A stretch of 52,275 nt of DNA from NCBI GenBank assembly GCA_003558435.1, contig PWLR01000043.1, forward strand, positions 1 through 52,275. Reading direction: 5' to 3'. A program made the position numbers and the translations under genes. The notes beneath the pieces were generated by a model, which made no database searches, was not told the DNA's origin, and saw only the letters and a program-made list of their open reading frames with translations. Positions 31,658 through 39,804 of the stretch are shown here, in pieces. The DNA comes from Nitriliruptoraceae bacterium. GTDB lineage: Bacteria > Actinomycetota > Nitriliruptoria > Nitriliruptorales > Nitriliruptoraceae. Each line of letters opens with the position of its first letter. The stretch's first letter is position 1.

Positions 31658-34420
31658 TCACCGGGTGATGTCATCGGTCTCGCCGGGCTGCCCGAAGTAC
31701 GGGATCCGGTCGAAGTCGAGGTCGTAGCGTTCCATCGCCTTGGGCAGGACGTCCGCGTCCAGCTTGCCGAGCTTCACCAGCTCCGCCAGGGTGCAGTAGG
31801 CGATCGAGGCGGCGTCGATGCGGTGGTAGCGCCGGAGCGCCTCACGGGTGTCGGAGCGGCCGAAGCCGTCGGTACCGAGCGCCGCGAACGGACCGGGGAT
31901 CCAGTCGCGGATCTGGAACGGCGTCGCCCGCATCCAGTCGCTGACCGCGACGTAGGGGCCTTCCGTGTCCTCGAGGATGCGGGTCACGAGCGGCACGCGC
32001 TTGTCAGCCTGCGGGTTGGTGCGGTTCCACGCCTCCGTGGCGGTGCCATCGCGGAGCAACCGGTTCCACCCGGGCGCCGACCACACGTCGGCGGAGACGT
32101 CCCAATCGTCCTTGAGCAGCTGCTGGGCCTGCAGCGCCTCGTTGATGATCGTGCCGGAGGACAGCAGGTGCGCGGTGTGTTCACCCCCTGCCCCTTCCTT
32201 GAACCGGTAGAGCCCGTCGATGACCTGCTGGTCGTCGACGTGGTCGGGCATGGCGGGCTGCACCGCGGGCTCGTTGTAGACGGCGAGGTAGAACATCACG
32301 TCGTCGCCGCCCTCGACGAACTCGTCGGTGTACATCCGCTTGAGACCGTGCTCGACCAGCACCGACAGTTCGTAGGCGAACGACGGGTCGTAGGCCTCGA
32401 CCCCCGGGTTGGACTGCGCCATCAGCAGCGAATGGCGGTCCTGGTGCTGGAGACCCTCGCCGTTGAGCGTGGTCCCACCGGCGGTCGCGCCGATCAGGAA
32501 CCCGCGCGAGCGCTGGTCGGCAGCCGACCAGATCGAGTCGGCGGTGCGCTGGAAACCGAACATCGAGTAGAAGATGTACAGCGGGATCATCGGCTCACCA
32601 TGGGTGCTGTAGCTGCTGCCCACGGCATGGAAGGTCGACATCGAGCCGGCCTCGGTGATGCCCTCGTGGATGATCTGGCCGTTCTTGGCCTGCTTGTAGG
32701 ACAGCAGGAGCTCCTGATCGACCGGCTCGTAGGTCTGGCCCAGGCGGTCGTAGATCTTCGCGGTCGGGAACCACGAGTCCATCCCGAAGGTTCGTGCCTC
32801 GTCGGGGATGATCGGCACGATGCGGTGCCCGAAGCCCTTGGTCTTCAGCAGATCCTTGAACACGCGCACCAGCGCCATCGTGGTGGCGACCGGCTGGGTT
32901 CCCGATCCGGCCTTCAACGCGTCGTAGGCGTCGTGGGGTGGCAGCTCCGGGACGGTGTAGGTCACCCGACGTTCCGGGACGAACCCGCCCAACTCGCTGC
33001 GACGCTCCTTGAGGTACTCGATCTCTGCGGAGTCCTCGCCGGGGTGGGAGTACGGCGGGAGATCGCCCTCGAGGTCCTCGTCGGTGACGTCGAGCTCCAA
33101 GCGGTCCCGGAAGGTCTTGAGTGCATCCGAGGACAGCTTCTTCATCTGGTGCACGGCGTTGCGCGCCTCGAAGTCCGGACCGAGCGTCCAGCCCTTGACC
33201 GTCTGCGCCAGGATCACCGTCGGGGCGCCACTGGTCTGGGTCGCGGCGGCGAACGCGGCGTGGACCTTGCGGTAGTCGTGCCCACCGCGGGTGAGCTTGC
33301 CGATGTCCTCGTTGCTCATCGGTTCCACGATCTTCTTCAGCTGCGCGTTCGCGCCGAAGAAGTCGTCGCGGATGAACTGCGGGCCGCGGGCCGGATAGGT
33401 CTGCATCTGGCCGTCCGGGACCTCGTTCATCCGGGCGATCAGCGCGCCGTCGACGTCGCGGGCGAGCAGGTCGTCCCACTGCCGGCCCCACAGCACCTTG
33501 ATCACGTTCCAGCCGGCACCGCGGAACACGCCCTCGAGTTCCTGGACGATCTTGCCGTTGCCCCGGACCGGACCATCGAGCTGCTGCAGGTTGCAGTTGA
33601 TGACGAAGGTCAGGTTGTCGAGTCCTTCCCGGCTGGCGACCGCCAGGGCGCCCAGGGTCTCGGGTTCCGCGGTCTCGCCGTCGCCACCGAAGAACCACAC
33701 GTGCTGGTCCGAGGTGTCCTTGAGGTTGCGGTTGTGCAGGTAGCGGTTGTAGCGCGCCTGGTAGATCGCGTTGATGGGCCCGAGCCCCATGGACACGGTC
33801 GGGAACTCCCAGAAGTCGGGCATCAGGCGCGGGTGCGGGTAGCTGCTGAGCCCACCCGGTTCGACCTCGGCCCGGAAGCGATCGAGTCGTTCCTCCGGCA
33901 TGCGCCCTTCGAGGAACGCGCGAGCGTAGATCCCGGGCGAGGCGTGCCCCTGGAAGTAGATCTGGTCGCCGCCGCCGGCGTGATCACGTCCCCGGAAGAA
34001 GTGGTTGAACCCGACCTCGTAGAGCGAGGCCGCCGAGGCGTAGCTGCCGATGTGGCCACCCGTGCCGCGCTCGACGTTGGTGCGGTGCACCATGACCGCG
34101 GCGTTCCACCGGATGTGGTGACGGATGCGGCGTTCGATGTCCTCGTCCCCGGGGAAGCGGGGTTCGCGTTCCGGTGGGATCGAGTTGATGTAGTCCGTCG
34201 TGGTCAACGACGGGATCCCGATGTTCTGCTGCCGGGCGCGTTCCAGCACCTTGAGCAACAGGAACCGGCCGCGTTCCTTGCCGTGCGCATCGACGACGGC
34301 GTCGAAGGACTGCAGCCACTCGGTGGTCTCGGTCTCGTCGATGTCCGGGTAGGACGCCGGCAACCCATCGGTGATGATCGGATGCTCCGCGAAGTGCTGC
34401 TGTTCACGCATCTCTGCCAC
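31658..34420 (-). CDS. aceE: Pyruvate dehydrogenase E1 component, homodimeric type
   Basis: The 920-residue enzyme decarboxylates pyruvate with thiamine diphosphate and passes the acetyl group to the E2 lipoyl domain. Features are [40 protein letters not shown] followed by [20 protein letters not shown] (the GDG...N ThDP-magnesium motif), and the central and C-terminal transketolase-like domains with [20 protein letters not shown]. The length fits the single-chain AceE of actinobacteria and proteobacteria, not the alpha/beta form. The GTG at 34420 has GGAGG at 8 bases; an ATG three codons later is the alternative. No E2 or E3 gene is adjacent. Downstream, the histidine kinase gene follows within 7 bases. 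A palindrome at 34472-34484 lies upstream. Confidence 0.95.
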   Translation of the reverse strand: MAEMREQQHFAEHPIITDGLPASYPDIDETETTEWLQSFDAVVDAHGKERGRFLLLKVLERARQQNIGIPSLTTTDYINSIPPEREPRFPGDEDIERRIRHHIRWNAAVMVHRTNVERGTGGHIGSYASAASLYEVGFNHFFRGRDHAGGGDQIYFQGHASPGIYARAFLEGRMPEERLDRFRAEVEPGGLSSYPHPRLMPDFWEFPTVSMGLGPINAIYQARYNRYLHNRNLKDTSDQHVWFFGGDGETAEPETLGALAVASREGLDNLTFVINCNLQQLDGPVRGNGKIVQELEGVFRGAGWNVIKVLWGRQWDDLLARDVDGALIARMNEVPDGQMQTYPARGPQFIRDDFFGANAQLKKIVEPMSNEDIGKLTRGGHDYRKVHAAFAAATQTSGAPTVILAQTVKGWTLGPDFEARNAVHQMKKLSSDALKTFRDRLELDVTDEDLEGDLPPYSHPGEDSAEIEYLKERRSELGGFVPERRVTYTVPELPPHDAYDALKAGSGTQPVATTMALVRVFKDLLKTKGFGHRIVPIIPDEARTFGMDSWFPTAKIYDRLGQTYEPVDQELLLSYKQAKNGQIIHEGITEAGSMSTFHAVGSSYSTHGEPMIPLYIFYSMFGFQRTADSIWSAADQRSRGFLIGATAGGTTLNGEGLQHQDRHSLLMAQSNPGVEAYDPSFAYELSVLVEHGLKRMYTDEFVEGGDDVMFYLAVYNEPAVQPAMPDHVDDQQVIDGLYRFKEGAGGEHTAHLLSSGTIINEALQAQQLLKDDWDVSADVWSAPGWNRLLRDGTATEAWNRTNPQADKRVPLVTRILEDTEGPYVAVSDWMRATPFQIRDWIPGPFAALGTDGFGRSDTREALRRYHRIDAASIAYCTLAELVKLGKLDADVLPKAMERYDLDFDRIPYFGQPGETDDITR

Positions 34421-34471
34421 GCCACAAACCTCCGAGTGGGCCGGATGGACCGCGGACGGGCCACTGCCCCC

Positions 34472-34484
34472 AACGGTAACCGTT
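34472..34484. promoter_or_regulatory. AACGGT-A-ACCGTT palindrome upstream of aceE
   Basis: A perfect 13-base dyad lies between aceE (leftward) and the lipoprotein gene (rightward). Read leftward it contains TACCGT (34479-34474), the same -10-like word seen before several other genes here, so it could be the aceE promoter box, an operator, or both. The distance to the aceE GTG is 53 bases. Confidence 0.45.
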
Positions 34485-34513
34485 CGTCGCCGGACGCGCG
34501 GGCCCCGTGGCGG

Positions 34514-34519
34514 TACCGT
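34514..34519 (+). promoter_or_regulatory. TACCGT -10 box, probable leaderless promoter
   Basis: TACCGT lies 7 bases before the ATG at 34527, with no purine-rich ribosome site between. This is the arrangement of leaderless transcripts in actinobacteria (TANNNT about 7 bases before the start). Confidence 0.45.
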
Positions 34520-34526
34520 CCGACCC

Positions 34527-34919
34527 ATGCGTCGTGCTCTCACCACCTCGATCTCGATCGGCCTGTTGACCTTGCTGTCGGTGGGCTGCGCCGCCACGAG
34601 CGATCGCGTCGAGGGGATGCGCAGCGCCGCCGGCGAGCTGCGGGGGGACGTCGACGACACCGCGGACGAGGCCGGCTTCTGCCTGTCGCTCGCCCGGGCG
34701 GCGGCCGCGATCGAGTCCGGCTCCCCGGCGACGGCCGAGGAGGCCACCGAGGAAGCCCTCGCGCGGGCGCCGGACGGGATCGTCGACGACGCCCGCACGG
34801 TCGCCGAAGCCGTGCGCGATGCCCGCGACGAAGGCGACTGGGATCCCGACGACCCGGAACTCACCGCCGCGGTCGAGCATCTCACGGAGACGGCACACCA
34901 GACCTGTGCCCCCGGATGA
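34527..34919 (+). CDS. Small lipoprotein, unknown function
   Basis: The 130-residue product starts with a lipoprotein signal peptide ([20 protein letters not shown] followed by CAA), so the lipidated Cys would be residue 21 and the mature protein is anchored outside the membrane. The rest is helical, acidic and Ala-rich ([40 protein letters not shown]), with two more cysteines (C52 region and near the end) that may form a disulfide. No family is recognised. The ATG lies 7 bases after a TACCGT box, with no ribosome site. Its stop overlaps the next start (ATGA). Confidence 0.75.
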   Translation: MRRALTTSISIGLLTLLSVGCAATSDRVEGMRSAAGELRGDVDDTADEAGFCLSLARAAAAIESGSPATAEEATEEALARAPDGIVDDARTVAEAVRDARDEGDWDPDDPELTAAVEHLTETAHQTCAPG

Positions 34920-35488
34920 AGCTGCTGCTGACCACGCCCCCCCGCCGTGCCGGGCTGCTCGCGGAGTTCGCCGACGCCCCGCTGACCTACCCCGAACACG
35001 AGCACGGCGCGACCGCGGGCCCGCTGCCACCCGACGCCGCGCACCTCGACCTCGATGTCCCCATCGGACGGGGTGCGCGGGTGTTCGACCGTGCGGCGGA
35101 GGCGGTCCTCGGTTGGCAGATGCACCGCGGAGCCGGGCTCGACGTTCGTGCCACGACCCCGCGTGCGCAGCTCGACACGCTCGTGCTGGTGACCTTCGTG
35201 CGCGGACTGCCGCTCGGGCTGTCGGCGCCGTGTCGGGTGCTGAGCGTCGCCGACCGGCCCGACCGGCAGGGGTTCACCTACGGCACCCTGCCCGGGCACC
35301 TGGAGTCGGGCGAAGAGCGTTTCGAGGTGGTCCGCGACCCCACGGGGCTCGTCCGGCTCCGCATCGTGGCGTTCTCCCGCCACGCTCCCGGCCCGGCGCG
35401 GTGGCTCGGCCCCCTCACCTCGTCCGGCCAGCGGATCGTCACCGGACGTTACGTCCAGGCCGTACGTCGGGCCGCCGCAGGACGCTGA
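34916..35488 (+). CDS. DUF1990 family protein
   Basis: The 190-residue protein matches DUF1990 (PF09348): early [73 protein letters not shown], and a C-terminal [11 protein letters not shown]. The fold is thought to be START-like, binding a hydrophobic ligand, but no function is established. The ATG at 34916 overlaps the lipoprotein stop (ATGA), so the two are an operon. Confidence 0.85.
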   Translation: MKLLLTTPPRRAGLLAEFADAPLTYPEHEHGATAGPLPPDAAHLDLDVPIGRGARVFDRAAEAVLGWQMHRGAGLDVRATTPRAQLDTLVLVTFVRGLPLGLSAPCRVLSVADRPDRQGFTYGTLPGHLESGEERFEVVRDPTGLVRLRIVAFSRHAPGPARWLGPLTSSGQRIVTGRYVQAVRRAAAGR

Positions 35489-35603
35489 GGCGCATCAGCG
35501 CCGCCGCTCGACGCCGTCTGGCCGCCCAGCGGCCGCCCCGACCGAACGGCTGAGTACGCTGTCAGCTCGACACGGCCCGCCCTTTGGCGTACGGAGAGCT
35601 GTC

Positions 35604-36074
35604 TTGGCCCGCACCAGCGCGAAACCCGTCACCCCCGACCAGCGCATCCGCGATCTCCGCAAGGAGTTCCGCGGGTTCGAACGCGAGGAGCCGGGCGCCG
35701 ATCGGGCGGCACGTCTCGCCGGGTTCACCCGTACCGCACACGACGCGCGCCAACTGAACATGGCGATGCAGTCGGCCGCGCTGTGCCTCGAGGACGACCC
35801 CGACGACCCGGCGCTGTTGCTGGAGGTCTACGCGGAAGCCGACGAGACCCTCGAGGAACGGCTCTACGCGCTCGGTGACCTGCGGGACCTGGCCCGCTAC
35901 ATCGACCGGGCCGACATCGTCACCCTCGCCGCGGAGCTCCAGCACGGGTGCGCCCGGCAGTGGGTCGAAGCCGGCGACGACAGTGAGCGGCGCTACCGCC
36001 TGCGAACCGTGCAATCCGCCATCAGCCGCGAGGTCGCCGACGACATCCGTGATGCGCTGACCGACCCCTCCTGA
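35604..36074 (+). CDS. Helical hypothetical protein
   Basis: About 156 residues, all alpha by appearance and rich in Asp, Glu, Arg and Ala (RIRDLRKEFRGFEREEPGAD, QSAALCLEDDPDDPALLLEV, ALGDLRDLARYIDRADIVTL). No motif or family is recognised. The likely start is a TTG at 35604 with GGAGAG 5-6 bases upstream; TACGCT (35555-35560) could be its -10. It ends 6 bases before the dehydratase gene, so the two probably share a transcript. The helix-pair character suggests a TPR-like or scaffold protein, but this is weak. Confidence 0.65.
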   Translation: MARTSAKPVTPDQRIRDLRKEFRGFEREEPGADRAARLAGFTRTAHDARQLNMAMQSAALCLEDDPDDPALLLEVYAEADETLEERLYALGDLRDLARYIDRADIVTLAAELQHGCARQWVEAGDDSERRYRLRTVQSAISREVADDIRDALTDPS

Positions 36075-36080
36075 GTCGGC

Positions 36081-37067
36081 GTGACCGGACACCAGGACAC
36101 GCCGCTGCCGATCGGGCTCGGTGACGTCCGTCGTGCGGCGGCACGCCTGCACGGCGTGGCCCACCGTACGCCGGTGCTGACCTCGCGCCACCTCGACGGG
36201 CTGACCGGCGCGTCGCTGCACCTGAAGGCCGAACACCTCCAACGCGTCGGCGCGTTCAAGTTCCGCGGCGGCTACAACGCCGTTGCCGCGCTCCCCGCCG
36301 AGGTTCGTGCCCGGGGGGTCGTCGCGTTCTCCTCCGGCAACCACGCCCAGGCCGTCGCCGCGGCCGCGCAACTGCTCCAGGTGCACGCCACGATCGTGAT
36401 GCCCGAGGATGCGCCCGCGGTCAAACTCGAGGCGACGCGCGGTTACGGCGCCGAGGTGGTGCTCTACGACCGCTACACCCAGGACCGCCTGGCGATCGCG
36501 ACCGACATCGCCAACGCCCGCGGTGCGACCCTGATCCCCCCCTACGACCACCCCGAGGTCATGGCGGGGCAGGGCACCACGGCCCTGGAACTGCTCGACC
36601 AGGTCCCGGCGATCGACCTGTTGGTGGTCCCGGTCGGTGGTGGCGGGTTGTTGTCGGGGTGTGCCGTGGCCGCGTCCGCCCTGGCTCCCGGCATCGAGAT
36701 CGTTGGGGTGGAGCCCGAGGGCCGCCGGGCGGCACGCGATGCCATGGCCGCCGGCGCGGTCGTCGAGGTCGATGTGCCGCGGACGCTGCTGGATGGCCAG
36801 CAGACGCCCAACATCGGAGCGTTGCCCCTCCGGGTGCTGATGGCGTTGGTCGACCGCGTCGTGGGGGTGACGGACGCGGAGGCCGCTCATGCCGTGCGGG
36901 TGCTGGCGACCCGGACCAAGCAACTCGTCGAGCCCTCGGGCGCGGCCGGGCTGGCCGCCGTGCTGGCCGGACACGTCCCGGTCGCCGGTCGCCGCGTCGG
37001 GATCGTGCTGTCGGGAGGCAACGTCGCCGCGCCGGGCCTGGCGCGGATCCTGACCGGCGAGCTCTGA
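36081..37067 (+). CDS. Threonine/serine dehydratase family PLP enzyme
   Basis: The 328-residue enzyme is a fold-type II PLP protein of the threonine dehydratase / serine racemase / hydroxyaspartate ammonia-lyase group. The PLP lysine is K60 in GAFKFRGGYNA. SSGNHAQAVAAAAQ, the phosphate loop VPVGGGGLLSGCA, and VLSGGNVAAPGLA near the end fit. No regulatory ACT domain is present, so it is the short catabolic type (compare TdcB) rather than biosynthetic IlvA. The GTG at 36081 follows the previous stop by 6 bases and lacks a clear ribosome site, suggesting coupled translation. Sequence does not separate threonine, serine and hydroxyaspartate activity. Confidence 0.87.
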   Translation: MTGHQDTPLPIGLGDVRRAAARLHGVAHRTPVLTSRHLDGLTGASLHLKAEHLQRVGAFKFRGGYNAVAALPAEVRARGVVAFSSGNHAQAVAAAAQLLQVHATIVMPEDAPAVKLEATRGYGAEVVLYDRYTQDRLAIATDIANARGATLIPPYDHPEVMAGQGTTALELLDQVPAIDLLVVPVGGGGLLSGCAVAASALAPGIEIVGVEPEGRRAARDAMAAGAVVEVDVPRTLLDGQQTPNIGALPLRVLMALVDRVVGVTDAEAAHAVRVLATRTKQLVEPSGAAGLAAVLAGHVPVAGRRVGIVLSGGNVAAPGLARILTGEL

Positions 37068-37102
37068 CCCTCCGACCATGGCCGGCGCGATACCGCCACA
37101 CC

Positions 37103-37108
37103 TACCGT
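37103..37108 (+). promoter_or_regulatory. TACCGT -10 box before ppa, probable leaderless promoter
   Basis: TACCGT lies 7 bases before the ATG at 37116. There is no ribosome site, and the spacing equals that of the lipoprotein gene at 34527. Confidence 0.45.
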
Positions 37109-37115
37109 GGCGGCC

Positions 37116-37640
37116 ATGGTCGATCTCGAGCAGCTCCCCATCGGTGACGCAGCACCGAACACCGTCAACGTGGTCGTCGAGGTGCCGGTCGGCAGCCGCA
37201 ACAAGTACGAATTCGACCCGGAACTGGGCGTGGTGATCCGCGACCGCGTGTTGCCGGGCGTGGTGAGGTATCCGATGGACTACGGCTTCATCCCGTCGAC
37301 CATCGCCGACGACGGTGAACCCGTCGACGTCATCCTCGCGGCCTACGACCCGGCCTTTCCCGGCTGCGTGGTCCGGGCCCGTCCGATCGGTGTGCTCGAG
37401 ATGCAGGATGCGTCCGGCGAGGACCGCAACGTGATCGCCGTGCCCGACGACGACGATCGCTTCGGCGACATCCACGATGTCGCCGATCTACCCGAGGCGA
37501 ACCTCCGCGAGATCTCGGACTTCTTCGAGGTCTACAAACAGCTCGAGGGCGACGAGCAGGTCCAGATCCACGGTTGGTCCGGCGCGGACGATGCGCACGA
37601 GCTGATCCGCGCCTCAGCTCGGAGCCCGCAGACCGGATGA
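37116..37640 (+). CDS. ppa: Inorganic pyrophosphatase
   Basis: The 174-residue soluble family I pyrophosphatase hydrolyses pyrophosphate to two phosphates, driving biosynthesis forward. Active-site segments are SRNKYEFDPELGVVIRDRVL, YPMDYGFIPSTI and DGEPVDVILAAYDPAFPG (the D-x-D metal cluster), then MQDASGEDRNVIAVPDDDDR and FFEVYKQLEG. Length and motifs are complete. A GTG three codons upstream (37107) is possible, but the ATG at 37116, 7 bases after TACCGT, fits a leaderless start. Its stop lies 7 bases from the end of the convergent gene. Confidence 0.94.
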   Translation: MVDLEQLPIGDAAPNTVNVVVEVPVGSRNKYEFDPELGVVIRDRVLPGVVRYPMDYGFIPSTIADDGEPVDVILAAYDPAFPGCVVRARPIGVLEMQDASGEDRNVIAVPDDDDRFGDIHDVADLPEANLREISDFFEVYKQLEGDEQVQIHGWSGADDAHELIRASARSPQTG

Positions 37641-37647
37641 CCTGCGC

Positions 37648-38457
37648 TCAGGACGCGTGCTGCCGGGCCCGGTGATCGTTCCAACGGGCCCGTGCCACGC
37701 CGTAGGCGGCGGCCGCACCCAGCAGGTCGCCCGCCTCCAGCGCGTCGATGGCCGTCCACAGTTCCTCACAGGTCCGATCGTCGCGCAGGACCTCGCGTGG
37801 GACGGTCCCGGCGACCCCGCCGTAGTCGAGCTCCAGCAACGACGAGGGCTCGAACGCGTCCAACCAGGCCGCGACGTCGGACAGTGCTCCGAGGACCTCC
37901 TCGCCGTCCTCCACGGTGGCCTCCACGACCTCCAAGGCACGTTCGAGGCGGTCCTGGGCCTGGACGACCGTGGTGAGGTAGACCAGGCGCGCCCCTGCAC
38001 CTTCCGGCGGATCGGTGAACCGCCGTTCGCGTGGAGCGAACGCCACGAACCAGTGCAGCGGCACCGCGAACGGCTCGTCCAACACGTGCGGCGCGCGGCC
38101 CGAGGACGCCAACCGTTCGAGCCGGCCCAGCGAGGCGCCGGCCGGCACGAACGCGTCGAACGCCCTCGGCGGCACCACCCGGCGGAAGCTCGCCAGCGCC
38201 ACCGCGGCACGGAGCTCCAGCTGCAACGGACAGATCAGCGTGCGCTGACCGGCACGTCGCACGATCGCCGCATCAGGTCCCAGTCGGGACCGACCGGTCA
38301 CCAGACGGTTGACCGAGGCACCCGTCTCCACCGCCGCGACCTCGCGGCGGGTCAGGCCGCGTTCGTCCTGCACGTAGGACCGCCATCGCTCCCGCTCGGA
38401 CGGTGGGAACGCGTCGAGCGGCGAGAAGACCTTCAGTTGCGCGCGGGGAACGGGCAT
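37648..38457 (-). CDS. Conserved-looking hypothetical protein
   Basis: The 269-residue protein opens MPVPRAQLKVFSPLDAFPPS, followed by ERERWRSYVQ, and continues with a mix of strands and helices: RTLICPLQLELRAAVALASF, RVVPPRAFDAFVPAGASLGR, HVLDEPFAVPLHWFVAFAPR, and a helical C-terminus (SDVAAWLDAFEPSSLLELDY, ELWTAIDALEAGDLLGAAAA). I recognise no catalytic motif or named family; proteins of this kind occur in actinobacteria near central metabolism genes. The ATG at 38457 lies 6 bases after a leftward TACCGT box with no ribosome site; an upstream extension to 38694 would cross the promoter region and is unlikely. Confidence 0.7.
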   Translation of the reverse strand: MPVPRAQLKVFSPLDAFPPSERERWRSYVQDERGLTRREVAAVETGASVNRLVTGRSRLGPDAAIVRRAGQRTLICPLQLELRAAVALASFRRVVPPRAFDAFVPAGASLGRLERLASSGRAPHVLDEPFAVPLHWFVAFAPRERRFTDPPEGAGARLVYLTTVVQAQDRLERALEVVEATVEDGEEVLGALSDVAAWLDAFEPSSLLELDYGGVAGTVPREVLRDDRTCEELWTAIDALEAGDLLGAAAAYGVARARWNDHRARQHAS

Positions 38458-38463
38458 GCCCGC

Positions 38464-38484
38464 ACGGTAGCTCGCCGTTAGGGT
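38464..38484. promoter_or_regulatory. Back-to-back -10 boxes for divergent genes
   Basis: Leftward TACCGT (38469-38464) lies 6 bases before the hypothetical gene's ATG. Rightward TAGGGT (38479-38484) lies about 85 bases before the dehydrogenase GTG. Only 9 bases separate the two boxes, so the promoters may compete for polymerase. Confidence 0.4.
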
Positions 38485-38569
38485 GGTGGGTGGCGCGCCG
38501 TGTGATCCGCGGGCCCACCACCCGCCGGTCATCGCGACCCGACCGACCGGCCGAGCAGAGGAGTGAGCC

Positions 38570-39640
38570 GTGAAGGGAACCTTCGCGCGATTCGAGGGAC
38601 ACGAGCAGGTCATCTTCGGCAACGATCCGGCAACCGGCTTGCGGTGCATCATCGCGATCCACTCGACCCAGCTCGGCCCGGCCATCGGCGGCACCCGGTT
38701 CCGGCCCTACGACTCGGACGACGATGCGCTGACCGACGTGCTCCGGCTGTCGACGGCGATGACCGCCAAGGCGGCGTGCGCCGGCCTCGATGCCGGGGGT
38801 GGCAAGGCCGTGATCATCGGCGACCCGGCGACCGACGCCAGCGAGGCGTTGCTGCGCGCCTACGGTCGCGTGATCGCGAGCCTCGGCGGCCGCTACGTGA
38901 CCGCCTGCGACATCGGGACCACGCCGGCCCACATGGCCACCATCGGTCGCGAGACCCGGTGGGTCACGGGCAAGGAGGCCGTGGAGGGCGGCTCCGGCGA
39001 CTCCGGGATCATGACCGCCCACGGCGTGCACCTCGCGATGCAGGCGGCAGCGGCGGCGGCCTTCGGTGACGCGACGCTCGCGGGACGCCATGTGGCCGTG
39101 CAGGGGCTCGGCAAGGTCGGCGGCCGCCTGGTGGGCCACCTCGTCGAGGAGGGTGCCAAGGTCACGGTCGCCGACGTCTTCGACGAGGCGGTCGACCGGG
39201 TCGCCGACCTCCCGGGCGTCGAGGTGGTCGGTGTCGACGAGGTGTTGCTGGTCGACGCCGACGTGGTCTCGCCGAACGCGCTCGGCGGGGTCCTCACCGC
39301 CGACACCATCGACCGGCTCCGGGCGAAGGTCGTCTGCGGCGGCGCCAACAACCAACTGGCCACACCCGAAGACGGCGCACGGCTGCACGAGCTCGGCATC
39401 CTGTTCGCGCCCGACTACGTGGTCAACGCCGGGGGGCTCATCAGCGTCGCCGACGAGCTCCATCCCGGCGGCCACGACCCGGCGCGGACCCGTCGACGCG
39501 TCGACGCGATCCCCGCCACGCTGACCCGCATCATCGAACGCTCGCGGGCCGACGACGTCCCCACCGAGGTGGCGGCGCTCCGCGTCGCCGACGAACGCAT
39601 CGCGTCGGTCGGCGGCCTCCGCGGCTTCTGGCTGCCGTGA
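38570..39640 (+). CDS. Valine/leucine-type amino acid dehydrogenase
   Basis: The 356-residue enzyme belongs to the Glu/Leu/Phe/Val dehydrogenase family and oxidatively deaminates a branched-chain amino acid with NAD+. Features are the substrate domain (GPAIGGTRFRPY, AMTAKAACAGLDAGGGKAVI with the catalytic lysine region), KEAVEGGSGDSGIMTAHGVH, and the NAD fold VAVQGLGKVGGRLVGHLVEE (GxGxxG). CGGANNQLA and VNAGGLISVADEL are typical of the leucine/valine branch rather than glutamate dehydrogenase. The GTG at 38570 has AGAGGAG at 6 bases. In actinobacteria such enzymes start valine breakdown to acyl-CoA precursors; no branched-chain keto-acid genes are adjacent. Confidence 0.9.
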   Translation: MKGTFARFEGHEQVIFGNDPATGLRCIIAIHSTQLGPAIGGTRFRPYDSDDDALTDVLRLSTAMTAKAACAGLDAGGGKAVIIGDPATDASEALLRAYGRVIASLGGRYVTACDIGTTPAHMATIGRETRWVTGKEAVEGGSGDSGIMTAHGVHLAMQAAAAAAFGDATLAGRHVAVQGLGKVGGRLVGHLVEEGAKVTVADVFDEAVDRVADLPGVEVVGVDEVLLVDADVVSPNALGGVLTADTIDRLRAKVVCGGANNQLATPEDGARLHELGILFAPDYVVNAGGLISVADELHPGGHDPARTRRRVDAIPATLTRIIERSRADDVPTEVAALRVADERIASVGGLRGFWLP

Positions 39641-39646
39641 GACCGC

Positions 39647-39771
39647 GGAACCGTGCCTCGCCCCCGGCCACGGTCGGGAACCGTGGGCAGGCACGGTTCC
39701 TCACCGGCCGCAGGTCCCGGCCACCTCGGGCTCGCCCCGCCCGGGCAGAAGCCGTGGCCCGCCACGGTTCC
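39647..39771. repeat. Cluster of four GGAACCGTG words in two orientations
   Basis: The 9-mer GGAACCGTG occurs forward at 39647 and 39677-39685 (as GGGAACCGTG) and inverted as CACGGTTCC at 39692-39700 and 39763-39771. GGAACCGTGCCT (39647-39658) is an exact inverted repeat of AGGCACGGTTCC (39689-39700). Nested inside is a perfect 7-bp hairpin CCACGGT-cggga-ACCGTGG (39668-39686), and CCGTGG-cccg-CCACGG (39752-39767) makes another. It lies between the convergent dehydrogenase and purM genes, so termination from both sides is a likely effect. Confidence 0.7.
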
Positions 39772-39804
39772 TCGCGATCCGGGCCGCCCGACTGCCCCGG
39801 ACCG

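Noticed and set aside
31651-31674. ATG at 31674 as the histidine kinase start
   Set aside because: It would overlap aceE by 17 bases with a weak ribosome site, whereas the GTG at 31650 has GAGGTGG just upstream. It is kept as an alternative in the annotation.
31532-35488. Very long plus-strand frame (over 1300 codons) opposite aceE and the kinase
   Set aside because: It is the antisense shadow of aceE in a GC-rich genome. The minus strand carries all AceE motifs; only the last part, 34916-35488, is a real gene (DUF1990).
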